This document shows, piece after piece, positions 46,741 to 58,356 of a stretch of 64,000 nt of DNA. This stretch comes from Haliotis asinina (Eukaryota; Mollusca; Gastropoda; Lepetellida; Haliotidae), in the NCBI RefSeq assembly GCF_037392515.1, contig NC_090282.1:35081054-35145053 (forward strand), read 5' to 3'. The notes below the pieces were generated by a model that did no database searches, had not been told where the DNA came from, and saw only the letters and a list, made by a program, of their open reading frames with translations. Both the position numbers and the translations under genes were made by a program. Position 1 is the stretch's first letter; each line of letters opens with the position of its first letter.

Positions 46741-49700
46741 ATGCAGGTCAGTTTTGCTCTTACATTGTTGCTGTGCTCAGTGGTGGGGACTCAGGCGTCC
46801 CAGTGCTCTTACCCCCCGTCACTGTGGTGTAGCTCCTACGAGGTTGCGGATGCTTGCAAGGTTGGTATTTGTAAAGTAATGAAGTAGCTGTGTATGAGTG
46901 TCCATTAGGGTCTATGATCAGCGTTGTATTTCAGACAGTGACGCATGGATCATGGTGAGGTAGTCCAGTTTATTAACCCCCAAAACATACATAAGTAAGA
47001 CTCTATCCAGGTTAATAAACTCCACAGTGACAAGAGGGACCCATTAAGAGGAATAACCTGATATATGACACATTAAACTTACTTGATATAAAACAATACA
47101 AAATTGCTTAGCGATGAGATAAGTGCATATTCAGTTGCATGGTGTAGATTTGGCAGCATGCCAAAGAGAGTGCATGAGATGATGGTAAAAAATTAATTAG
47201 CAAACCAACAATTGACCAGTGATACTACTGGAAGTGGTGGGAGGGTATGAGCCTCTGCTGCATGATATGGCTGTGGAATGCAAAAAAAATGAATTGTGCC
47301 ATAAGTTGAATGTTGCTGACACAGACGAAATACTTAAAATAAAATTTATCACAAAATTTAAATGATCACCATCCGCGAGTGTGTTCTGTGAGATATGGCT
47401 TGATTATTTCATAGTTCTGTACCACATGGGCAGAATATGTCACTGATATTGTCAGGGTGCACATAGTTTATTGTACACATAAGTTATGGCTTGATTATAT
47501 GTTAAGGGTACAGATGGTCACTGCCCTGGTAGCCATGGCTTGTGAGGGTCTAGGCAACCAGTGCCTAGTGAGATATCTGAAAGTCCAGCAGCTTGTGTCC
47601 ACTTGATTACCTCAGAGCCTGAGCAGCCAGTACCCAGTCAGATATGACTTGCTTATCACAGGGCCTGGGCAACCAGTATCCAGTCAGATTTCGCTTGATT
47701 ACCTCAGGGTCCAGGCAGTTAGTGTCCAGTTAGAAATGGTTTGACTGTCTTAGGGTCCAAGTGAAAGAAAGTTTGTTTGTTGTCTAGTGTGCACACAGTA
47801 ATATATCTAGATCTGCTGCACAATGACTTTCCAGTGTCCAGTGATTGACATCATCAACATCAATGTACACATAAGGAATGTGATCATATGCATCAGCTTT
47901 TTTTAGTCAGTGGGCCTAATACTACTCAATGTGAGTCTGCTCTTGCAACATACTAGCATGAGTTGTTGAAGAACATCCTACGTGAGGGATAACGCCCGTT
48001 ATACCAGGGTCTACACTACCAGTTTCATATGAGATACGGATCGACAATATCACGATGACTAGACAATCAGTTTCTCATGAGATAATATTGCTTATATCAG
48101 TGTCTAGGTAATCAGTCATTATTGAGAAATTGGGCAGTGCAGTATATACACAAACTAATGCTGGGACAGATGCATGGTCTGAGTGAGTGAGTGAGTGAGT
48201 GAGTTCTATGCCACTTGTAGCATTATTACAGAAACATCATGGCAGGGGGATATTTGTTAGGATTAATTGTTTATGAAGTCACTGAGTGAATTATCAATAT
48301 CTCAAACTTGAACAAAAGGTGATTGTTATTTAAATTTTTTCCTTATAGTTCAGGATTCAGGATACCCCCTGGTAGTTTCTGTCAGTGTTTCTACAATCTT
48401 AATATCTTAATCATTACCATCACAATAATATTCATTCCCAGGAGCAATGTGGCAAAAGGTAATCAAACTTTTTATGTAGTGACCATTAAGCCACTGTATG
48501 TAGCACAAGGGGTTTATGGTTCCACTGTCATTGCAGGTTTTGACAGTTCCTTGCCAAGGTTGTCAATGTGAGGGTTGTCATTACTGCGTGAATGAGTTAC
48601 TAACCTGATTCCATGTTGCAGGTGACTGAACAGTGCAGGCGAACAGTGTGGACACCAGTGCGAGGTTCCGCTCCCCTCGTCAACTTCACGCTGTACTACG
48701 AATCCCTGTGTCCAGACTGCCGAAACTTCATCACAACACAGTTATACCCAGCCTTCACTGCAGTTGGCAGCATCGTCAATCTTACCCTGGTCCCATATGG
48801 GAATGCAGAGGTCTGACATGCAAATATACACCCTCCAGCATATGATGATAAACTATTCTAACCCAGTACTAATCATGCTAAATTTGAACAAGGACGGATT
48901 TAACAGTGTGATCTATGAAGTAAAAATATGTTAGTAAGTTAACTATATTCTTTTGCATGACCTTTTAAGGCTCATATCAAGTTCACAACGAGAAGAAGTA
49001 CAAGTTATGGTAAATGTGTCATGTCATCACTTGTGAATTAAGTAAGATGAAGAAATCAGGCTCTTTTCACCTCGTAACATGCAGTTTTGTTGGACATACC
49101 TTAGTCACTGACTCTTTCAAATTTTACATCCGTGAAAATAGGGTGGTCAGGCTTGCTGATAAAGCTGAAACATGTCATCGTATCCGTATCGTAAGAGGGC
49201 CCTGATGGAGAAAGTATTGTTGTTTGGTACATAAGAACTATACCCTTGAATGGGCAAAATTTACTACAGCTGATAATCCCTCCTTATTACATTTGAACAC
49301 CACTGAGATTGTATTACCCCCTGTCACCAAGTGGGAACATAGCTTTGAGCTCCTTTCATCCGTTCGTCCTTTTGTCTGAGATGATGGGGACAGATTTTCT
49401 TAAAAAATTCTAGAGACAGGGAAACCAAATGCTGTATCTACTTGCAGTACCTTTCATCTCCTGACCATCAGCATCATCAAGGTCAGAACCCACTACGAGG
49501 TATACTCCAGCTTATTCAGAGTATGACATTGTAGCATGTTTTCTCACCCCATGTATTTCAGGAGAAGAAAGTCGGTGACAAGTGGGTATTTCAGTGTCAA
49601 CATGGAGAAGAGGAGTGTGCTGAGAACCTGCTTGATGTAAGTGGTACTGACTAGCTGTTACACCATAATATCTTGATCCTTCATTTCCACTGACAGTTAC

Positions 49701-52700
49701 CTTAGGGTGATATCACCCATCCCTGATATCTCCAGGGTATATGTTCTGATAATTCTCCACTATACCCTGGATACATCTACGAATCGGCCCGATAATTTGT
49801 CCGTCCATTTGTCCGTCCATTGTCCATCTGTGCGTCCATTTGCCCGTAATCATTTTGTTTCCGGAGCACAACTCAGAAATCGCTCAATATTTTTAGACCA
49901 AACTTGATAGATATAGTAATCTCAGCCTATGGTTGTGCCTTTTGCTTTTGCTATTGTTTTTTCATGGAACATTTTGGTGTTAGTCTTATGATGGGGTGGG
50001 CTTCGTTTCCAGAGCAGAACTCAAAAACTGTTCAATATGTTTCAAGTTCAAAACTTGGTAGATATACCAATCAGAACCTGCAATGGTGCCTTTTGCTAGT
50101 TACAGGTTTTTGTGATTTCTGAATTTCTCGCTTTCCATGGAAACGATTCAGACTGTGTCTCAAAAGTGAGAGGTGTGTTTCATTTCCAGAGCAGAACTCA
50201 AAAATTTCTTAATATCTGTCTGTGTAACTTGGTAGATATGTGTGGCAGACCCCAAAGTTGTGGCTTCTGCTATTTACAGGTTTTTGTGATTTATTATTTT
50301 CGCTGTTTCTATGGAAACGTTTCGGACTTAGTGTCAAAATGGAGGGAGGGGCTTTGTTTCCGGAGCAGAACTCAAAAAACGTTCAATATTTTTGTGCAAA
50401 ACTTGGTAAATAATGTCAATCAGAACCTAAAGTGGTGCCTTTTGCTACTTACAGGTTTTTGTGATTTCTTATTTTCTCGGTTTCCTTGGAAGCGTTTCGT
50501 ACTTAGTCTCAAAAGTGAGAGGTGTGTTTCGTTTCCAGAGCAGAACTCAAAAACTTCTTAATACCTGTCAGTAATACTCGGTAGATATGTGTAGCAGACC
50601 CCAAAGTTGTGCCTTTTGCTATTTACAGGTTTTTATGATGTATTATTTTCTCGGTTCCATGAACACGTTGCTTATTTCGAGCACAACTCGAAAAGCATTT
50701 CATGTCTTTCAAAACATCTTGGCAGATATCGGAGACAGATCTTGAAATGGTGACTTTTTCTGATTACAGATATATGGCATTTACATTTTTCATGAATTCC
50801 ATGGAAACAATTCAGACTTGGTCTAAAAACACAATAAGTAACTGTCCGATGATTTGTCCTTTCAAATATGTGGGGACCGGGAGGGATATGTCATCTTTTG
50901 ATGACTCTTGTTACATCAATTTGCTGGCTCTGCATTCTCACACTAGCCAATCAGCTAGTCTGCTGTTATAACCAAGCTTGCCAATGTCAACAAAGCTGGC
51001 AGTCGCCATGTACCTAAGATTCTGGGGAAATCATACAGAACTCCTTCTACCTCTTTCAGAGAACCTCTACATGGTTAGTGTTGCCAAGTTTAATCGTTTA
51101 GATGATTTGAAAAGCGAAAGTGAGTGATTGGTTCGATCAACTTCCCTGCATAGACACCTGACTGGATAAAACGCCAGCCAAGGGAGGTAATAAATTTATC
51201 GGGCTGAGCTGTAGATGCGTCCAGGGTATAGTGGAGACTTATCGTAACGTATACCCTGGCGATATCGAGGATGGATATCACCAGTCCTCTCTTGTTTCTT
51301 AGATTACAGGGCAGAGATTATCGAAGCTCTCTTACCGCTAAGGTAGTCGTAAGTGCCATACATTAACATTAACTTACGACTATCTTAGCGCTAAGAGAGC
51401 TTCGAAAATCTAGGCCCAGGGGTAGTGGGGTGGCCTAGTGGTTAAAGTGTTTGCTCGTCACACTGAGAATGCTCTCTTGATTACACTCACAGGTACAAAA
51501 GCATATTATTCCATCCTTTGTTCTGATAATGCTGGAATACTGGTAAAAAGTAGTGGAAAAGTTAACTCCCTGACTCACTCTCTAATTCTTAGTGCAGAGA
51601 TCTTAGTGTGAGAGACTTGAATTTGGGAGGTGGGAACAAGCTAAATACAAATGTCATGTCATGTTACTGGGTTTTTTCTTTAGTCACCTGTTCAGGGCAA
51701 TCTTTGTTAAGTTTCTTTGTTAAGGATAGTGAATTGACATGTCATGCCCACTCAGCATTGTACATACTATCACTGCCACTTTGTATGTTTACAGACCTGC
51801 CTGCTCAAGATAGTGAATGATATCAACAAGGCCTTTCCATTCATTCACTGCATGGAAGAGGGTCCAGAGAGGTCAAAAGCTGCATTCCGTGAGGTCAGTA
51901 ATGTGTTTATGACACGAGTATCTCATCGATGACGAAACAACTTAGATATTTGACTCAGTCAGGACTTGTTGATGATGTTCAGATAACGATAATGTATTTT
52001 GGTAAATGCAGTATACCACATACCTGTGAAGGTCCTTGTTAGAATTGATCTTCAGAAACCCTGCTTGTCGTAAGGGGATTGGATGACTTGGTTGACACAC
52101 GTCATCGTATCACAATTGCATAGATTGATGCTCATGCTGTTAATCACTGGATTGTCAGGTTCAGACTCAATTATCTACAGACTGCAACCATACAGCTGGA
52201 ATATTTCACAATATGCCACCAAACAGACTTTCGCTTCATAATCACTGCAAATGACAAGATGTTGTGTGTTTTGTATGTAACACTGCCAGCTGTAGTCTGT
52301 CTATATGACAGTCATCTGTAAATAATAAAGTGTGGGTCAGACTTTCCAGTGTATGACATCAAGATTGTCGATCCACACCATCACAAAACTAATGACTGCA
52401 GTCTTCAAAGCCTGACCAGCCTATCTATTTATTTATTATCAGGGTCTGTATGACAGACCAAATGTTATCCTGTAGAGTCAGTTTTGTTTTATACCTAGTG
52501 TGCCAAGAAGTTCCCCTCCATCCCGGTCAGTCAGATCGAGGCTTGTGCCAACAGTTCCCAAGGCAACCAGTGGGAGCATGAGATGGCGATGAAGACAGAT
52601 GCTCTCAACCCCCAGCATCAGTACGTGCCCTGGGTCACTCTGAATGGGGTAAGCAGGTCTAGCATATTAATTGATGATATCTATGATGAATTTAATCATT

Positions 52701-55483
52701 ATGATATTCCCAGGAACACTGTTATCATAATTATTTTGTATGTTCATAATTATGAATACACAATGCCATTTTAGCAAATGTAACATGTTATTTTGGATTA
52801 CACTTTCTCAGTAAAGTACAGATTATATCATGTTGTTAGACTGAGTTATCTCTGGGAATTCAAACTTTCACGCTCATGCACCTAACCATGCATCAGCAGA
52901 CAGTCAGTGATATAACCCACTCTGATACTATGGCTTCCACAAAATGGAAGTGACAGTGTTGTAGCCTAGTGGTTAAAACATGCGTTCGTCACTCTGAAGA
53001 GCTGGGTTCAATTCCCCCAAAAAGGTAAACATTGTGTGAAGCCCATTTCTTGTGTTCCCCATCGTGATATTGCTAAAATATTGCTAAAAGCATCGTAAAA
53101 CAAAATGGGAGTTGTTGTAAATATTTATTGTAAAGTGACATACTTTGTTTGGAAGGTGCACAGTAGTTTGGGATCATGTGTCTTGACGTATCATCTCCAG
53201 CCTTTAGTTCCATACTGTGCTTACTAAAGGTCATAGCATTCATGACTGTTCTGTTGTCTATTCTAATCCCTGTTCTTTTTCACATTTTACTTGCGCTTCT
53301 TTTCTTTTCTGTATGTTAGTGTTTTGAAACTCTCCAGGGGGAGATAAAAAGTGTTGGGATAGACTGCATGGTCCCATCGGGTTTTGGAACCTATCTCCCA
53401 AAATGACAAGATGCGAAACCTATGGCTTATGAAGATTTTTAACTGTATTGTGTCAATCTCACGTCAGATGGTGTAACAGCAAGTTAACCTATGGGATCTT
53501 GAAACTTTATTCCTTACAGAGGGTAAAAAACTGCAAAACAATACACATCTTGTAAATTTGTAAATAGTTTCTACATAGCAAAATTTTTACATAGTCAAGG
53601 GCATATTACATTTTCCTTATGAACTGAATAATAGATAAACTACCTTTGACCGCCTCAATCCATATTTAGACAATGTATTAATCAACTCTTTTATGGATGC
53701 TCAAACCAGTATTTCAAGACTTGAATTTCATGGATCACAGTGAACAGTGTGTTCTTATTCAACGCAGTCTGGGAATATCATGAGACATCAAGACTGATAC
53801 ATATGTCCTTCAGGTATCTTTGACTGGCATTTTAGAGCACTGAAGTACAATATAGACACACTTGATGGATAACAACTACTATATTTCATGAGTGTGACGT
53901 TTCCATACAATTTGTGGTACCGTTGTCAAGCAGGAGTTCTATCTGTTTGTAACACTGCACTAATGAAATATAGAAGTTGTTATCTATCAAGCTAGTCTGC
54001 ATCATTCGTTACATTGTGTTAATAAAGCTGTTTGTTTGGTGTCAGGTTCACAATGAGAAGATTCAAAATGAAGCCACAACTAATCTTATCAAGCTGCTCT
54101 GTGACACATACACAGTAAGTATATCTAAAATCTGTCTTACTCTCGAACATCACAGCAAGTAGACACGCTAACGGTCATCTGGGACACTCTTGTTGCTTGT
54201 AGCACTTGTTGTATTCTTCAAGGGTTTCTGGTACATTACATGAGAAACACATGCTAAAGAAATTGCAAGGCAATGAGTTTTGTATAGGACTAACTTCTTG
54301 AAGTCAGATGATTTTGTTGATTGTGTAGGTCATTTTACCCAGATGGCACAGATCCAGTGATCGGCAACATTCACTCAGTCACTCATCTCTTCTGGATCCC
54401 ACCTCTTCCTCTTTTGAGCCTACTTCTTTCTTTCTAGATCCCCATTTTGCCTTCTTTGTCTCTGGAGATGACCTCTTCCTCTCTGGAGATCACCTCTAGA
54501 GCCCACTGCTTCCTCTCTCAAGCCTAGTTCTTCCCCTCTATTTCCCCCTTCTTTGTCCCTGGAGACCACCTCTTCCTCTCTGGAGATCACCTCTAGAGCC
54601 CACTGCTTCCTCTCTCAAGCCTAGTTCTTCCCCTCTATTTCCCCCCTCTTTGTCTCTGGAGACCACCTCTTCCTCTCTGGAGATCACCTCTAGAGCCCAC
54701 TGCTTCCTCTCTCAAGCCTAGTTCTTCCCCTCTATTTCCCCCTTCTTTGTCCCTGGAGACCACCTCTTCCTCTCTGGAGATCACCTCTAGAGCCCACTGC
54801 TTCCTCTCTCAAGCCTAGTTCTTCCCCTCTATTTCCCCCTTCTTTGTCTCTGGAGACCACCTCTTCCTCTCTGGAGATCACCTCTAGAGCCCACTGCTTC
54901 CCCTCTTGAGCCACTATAGTTTTACTCTCTAAATTTATTTTTTATCTCTAGATCCCACTTCTTTCTCTCTGGAGACCACCTCTACTCCTCTGGAGACTAC
55001 CTCTTTCTCTCTGGAGACTACCTATAGAACCCCCTGCTTCCTCTGTCAAGCATTTCTTTCCCTCTTATCCCCACAAAACCCCCTTTCATAACTTCCAGAA
55101 CCCCTTGTTTATTGTGTTAATACAGCTGACTGTGTGGTACCATAATTCTTGTCATGTATTCCACTGTGTGGCAGGATGTAGTCCAGTTATCAAATCTGTT
55201 GTGTCCTCAGGCTTGCCAGAAACTTGATTTGCAACTGCGATCACAATTCTCTTTCTAGGTTTGTTAACGTGATACCCATGATATTTGTCATCAAAGTGCC
55301 AACATCACATCACTTAATTCTCCTTCTGGTATCAAGCTGACTGCAGTGACGTGACTGAAATATGGCTCCAAGAAATGATGTTCAAAGCCTCATTAAGCCA
55401 GTCTCACTCACTCTATTGTGTTGCAGGGCACCAAACCATCAAGATGCCAGCAGAGGCAGGCGACTTACTGTACCAGGAAGTAA
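46741..55483 (+). CDS. GILT-type lysosomal thiol reductase, complete (252 aa)
   Basis: The exons are 46741-46860, 48622-48810, 49562-49636, 51795-51893, 52499-52648, 54046-54114 and 55427-55483, all phase 0 and ending in TAA. A signal peptide (MQVSFALTLLLCSVVG) leads into a saposin-A-like Cys segment (CSYPPSLWCSSYEVADACK), then the thioredoxin-type active site CPDC (C70, C73). The GILT signature CQHGEEECAENLLDTC starts at 115, and the QYVPWVTLNG block follows near 204. The enzyme reduces disulfides in endosomes and lysosomes and helps unfold proteins for degradation. NFT near residue 61 is a possible N-glycan site that could support mannose-6-phosphate-type sorting. Two donors are weak (gttggt after exon 1, gtctga after exon 2), so low-level mis-splicing is possible. 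A paralogue begins at 61214 on the same strand. Confidence 0.93.
48180..48252 (-). repeat. SINE family A tail fragment in GILT intron 1
   Basis: A GAGT run followed by 'ctatgccacttgtagcatta' and 'ttacagaaacatcatggcag', a diverged reverse tail of family A. Confidence 0.65.
49139..49200 (+). repeat. SINE family B internal fragment in GILT intron 2
   Basis: Contains 'gggtggtcaggcttgctgat' and 'aaacatgtcatcgtatcc', matching the central part of family B. Both ends are missing. Confidence 0.55.
49706..51282. mobile_element. Inverted-repeat element (family C) with internal tandem repeats, in GILT intron 3
   Basis: The left end ('ggtgatatcacccatccctg', 'atatctccagggtatatgtt', 'ctccactataccctggatac') is the inverse of the right end ('gcgtccagggtatagtggag', 'gtataccctggcgatatcga', 'ggatggatatcacc'). 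The arms are about 90 bp. Inside lie about six tandem units of roughly 175 bp (141-177), marked by 'agcagaactcaaaaa', 'ttggtagatat' and 'ccttttgctatttacaggtt'. There is no transposase, so it is non-autonomous. It sits wholly within the intron between GILT exons 3 and 4. The layout resembles molluscan 'pearl' elements in having inverted ends plus internal tandem repeats. Confidence 0.8.
51321..51405. repeat. Near-perfect hairpin, 34-bp arms
   Basis: The left arm 51321-51354 begins 'tcgaagctctcttaccgcta'. The right arm 51372-51405 is its inverse with about two mismatches. The loop is 17 bp. It lies in GILT intron 3, between the family C element and a SINE. It is probably a tiny foldback MITE. 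A pre-miRNA-like transcript is possible but unsupported. Confidence 0.8.
51425..51588 (+). repeat. SINE family A copy in GILT intron 3, degraded
   Basis: The tRNA-like head 'gtggggtggcctagtggtta' and 'aagtgtttgctcgtcacac' is clear. The middle is diverged and the tail ends 'tgactcactc'. Confidence 0.7.
52030..52215 (+). repeat. SINE family B copy in GILT intron 4
   Basis: Contains 'aggtccttgttagaattgat', 'gacttggttgacacacgtca', 'gcatagattgatgctcatgc' and 'gactcaattatctacagact'. The 3' end is worn. Confidence 0.75.
52950..53105 (+). repeat. tRNA-derived SINE family A copy in GILT intron 5
   Basis: The A-box-like 'tagcctagtggttaaaac' and B-box 'gggttcaattccc' are followed by 'gtgaagcccatttcttgtgt' and the tail 'gctaaaatattgctaaaagc'. 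This is not a functional tRNA because the acceptor stem is absent. Confidence 0.8.
54440..54910. repeat. 97-bp pyrimidine-rich minisatellite in GILT intron 6
   Basis: About 4.5 units with 'ctttg' anchors at 54551, 54648, 54745 and 54842, exactly 97 bp apart. Units contain 'ggagatcacctctagagccc' and 'cactgcttcctctctcaagc'. Each has an internal near-repeat of a 'tctctggagaccacctcttc' type, and the flanks show decayed units. The strand is strongly C+T rich, so the array could supply many decoy polypyrimidine tracts in the intron. Confidence 0.92.
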
Positions 55484-57857
55484 TATAGTCTGACACAACA
55501 CAGACTCAAAGTGACACTGCAAAAAAAATAATAATAAATCAATATTCATGGCAGAAACAGCCTTCCTGACCTTTCTTAAAACATTTTTCAAGGGAGTTTT
55601 CATCTAAACGTATGTTTCCTCTGGTTATGTTTATGTCATCTTATGTCAACTCACAGAAATCAATTTAAAAAAAAACCATGTTTTTTCCAGTTACTCCAAT
55701 TTCCAACAATCCACACAGTTTTGGTTAGAAAAAAAGATTATGGAAATAATTGGGGACTGGGATAAATAGGGATTTTGTCGCCATTTTCCAACAGATAATT
55801 TTTTTCATTTGTATTTTCTGTAGTATGTTGCATCTTTATGTAGCAGAATTGTTTGTTTTGACATTACCATGTAAACTTTGGTCTGTGATATCAAGAATCA
55901 ACCCAATGCTGCTGAAATGTATTGTGGCATTATTTATGCTTTCATTACAAATCTGCATAACTTGTTTAATTCCTTATTGCCATGAACATTGGTTCTTTAT
56001 GCAAATATATTTGTAACCGGGTGTTTGCTGCTTTATTGACAGGGATCCCTATACCAGATTTGTAGTTGTTTATATTTTTCATACACAAATACTCATAATT
56101 CTCATGTTCAGTTTTTTTGTTTGTTTGTTTGGAGGGGTGGGGGGTGGGTTGATCACAAAATGGCACTTTAGAACACAACTTGTATTTTTGTATTTGTAAA
56201 TGACATGATACTCAAGTCGATAGGCACATTTAAAGACACATGAGTTGGAATTATTTCATTCTTTTATATCATAGGAATGTTTTAATATTGATGAATTAAA
56301 ATATATTTTTCTACATCGGAAAATGTTAAACCATTTAGTATACATGCTCATGTTTCTTTGTTTTATTTGCTGACAAAGTGTTTATGCCATTGTTAACAGA
56401 TTCGTTGATATTGAAACACAGAAATCAAGATGTGATGATGTTTAGACATATTTGGTTCCTGCTGTTGTGCAAGAGTTATGTGGATATCCTGTCATCTCCA
56501 TCCACCTCCTCAACATGTAGTATCACCCGGAACATTCAGCCATTTGGAAGAACATACAGTCATCTTGTACAAAATACCTCAAAATGTCCTATGTTGATAT
56601 TTCTGTAAGATACATAAATGTGGTTTATTACTTGTTGAAGATACTGCAGTGTAATATTTAGATGGCAATATTAGAGTAGTGTAATACCGCTTGACGTATA
56701 ACGTCAAAATGGTTATGTCCCTGTTGCAGTTTTACTAGACCTTGCTTGACTTGTGGAAAGCTGAGTTCCAACACTGTAGGCAATTTCAATGCACTTTCTG
56801 CCAGTTTATGTTGGCAAGTAATAAACAGAAGACTAAACTCTTTCGCTCATTTGATACCAATTCATAAACTTGTTTAATAAACATGGTATTACATGGAAAG
56901 TCGTTTAGTATCCTCTATATGCATAGAATTAGAAACCAGTATCTTATCTGTTTTCTGGGAGTAGGAATTCATCCACGAACTGTTCAGACCTTGAAAAATG
57001 ACAGAAAATAGCTCAGTCTTGAGAGTTGTGTAACAACACAAGGCTTAAAGTTGAGGTAAGATGCAGATGACTTATAATATTTTTCACAATTAATAGCTTG
57101 TGGCAATATGTACATATCATTCCTATTGTTTCAGGGAGAATAGATGTAATGCATATTGTACATTAATTTTTACAATGGTAATAAAATTACATGGAGAAAA
57201 AAAATTGTGTTTCTATTTCTATTTGGTTACTTTATGATACTGTTCATGGTGAAATTAATACAAGGCTTTTCCAGAGTAACAAATCACAGTTACATAGTGA
57301 TGTGAATTACTGGTGTGTCGTGGATCTGTCAGTGACACAATTAGCTGTGAAGAGTTGCTTCTTTGAAACTGATACAGTGAGTTTGAATCCTGGATTGTCC
57401 AGATACTGTTTGTAAGTTTGGCAGCACCTAACTATACTTGTTGGTTTGACTGACCAGGAGGACTTTCATTACTTGCATTGTTTGTGGACGTCCAACCCGT
57501 CACACTCACTCAACCACTCACTCAACCACTCACTTTACTTGACAGTGTGTGATAGACACAGAGAGGTCTGGACTGGAAGGTAGGATCAAACCTGAGGAGT
57601 ATGAAAATGACTTGAGTCTATATACCTACTTTATACCTGTAAAGACATGTGTAAATAAGTTTAAGTAATGGAACGATCCTCAAAGACGCGCAGACAACAT
57701 CATGCAAGAGTGGTGAGCAATGTTCCATCCAGCTCACGGCAGGGACTGACACTCCAAATGGATACCCAGAATACAGCGATGATGCTGTTGATTGGTAATT
57801 AAAGCAATACTTTTATTAATGTCAAGAAACGCTTTTATTTGCATACAACTACAAAGT
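55484..57857. other. 3' flank of the first GILT gene
   Basis: An AATAAA-like signal ('aataataaatcaatattc') lies about 50 bp past the stop. The rest is AT-rich. I see no coding exon. A SINE-like tail of CACTCACTCAACC repeats lies at about 57500-57540. Confidence 0.45.
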
Positions 57858-58290
57858 ACAGGTAGAATGGCGATTATGCACGTGACCGTGGCGTGAAATC
57901 AATCCCGCTACTGTTTAACACGTGTCTCGCAGAGCGATTTAGTTCAGCAAAACACCATCACCACACGATTCACACGAGGAAATTGAACCTTTGAATATTT
58001 AGACGACAACCTGTTTCCCTCTTGTTTCAAATGGAATGTTCTGGAGGGCGTTCCCATATATGCAAATTGGGGTCATTTGCCATCAGGTCGTGGCTCATCT
58101 AATACTGCTAGACACATATTAGATGATCCTGCGCACTAAAAGCATTTGTGACAAGAGAGGCGGTACAACGAATTGGGCGAGTACACTTGGCTGCTACAGG
58201 TAGCTTGACGATTATACACGTGCAATACATGCTAACCGTGACATGAAATCAACACCGCTACTGATTAACACCTGTCTCGCTACTGTGTAA
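57858..58290. repeat. Local duplication block upstream of a transposase
   Basis: The segments at about 57858-57950 and 58195-58290 resemble each other ('acaggtag', 'cgattat', 'cacgtg', 'gaaatcaa', 'ccgctactg'). Between them, about 57960-58115 carries a separate sequence that recurs near 60530-60695. Function unknown. Confidence 0.6.
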
Positions 58291-58356
58291 CACCAGTCTC
58301 GCTACTGTTTTACACCTGTCTCAATACTGTTAAACAGATTTCAGTTGTAGTAAAAA

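Noticed and set aside
49707-50971. Several 60-150-codon open frames within GILT intron 3
   Set aside because: They overlay the 175-bp tandem units of a non-autonomous element and contain no domain.
52950-53020. A possible tRNA gene, since A-box and B-box are present
   Set aside because: There is no acceptor stem or cloverleaf. The same sequence recurs as the head of a SINE with a 13-bp target duplication elsewhere.
54732-54914. Minus-strand Glu/Gly/Arg-rich frame
   Set aside because: An artefact of the C+T-rich 97-bp array.
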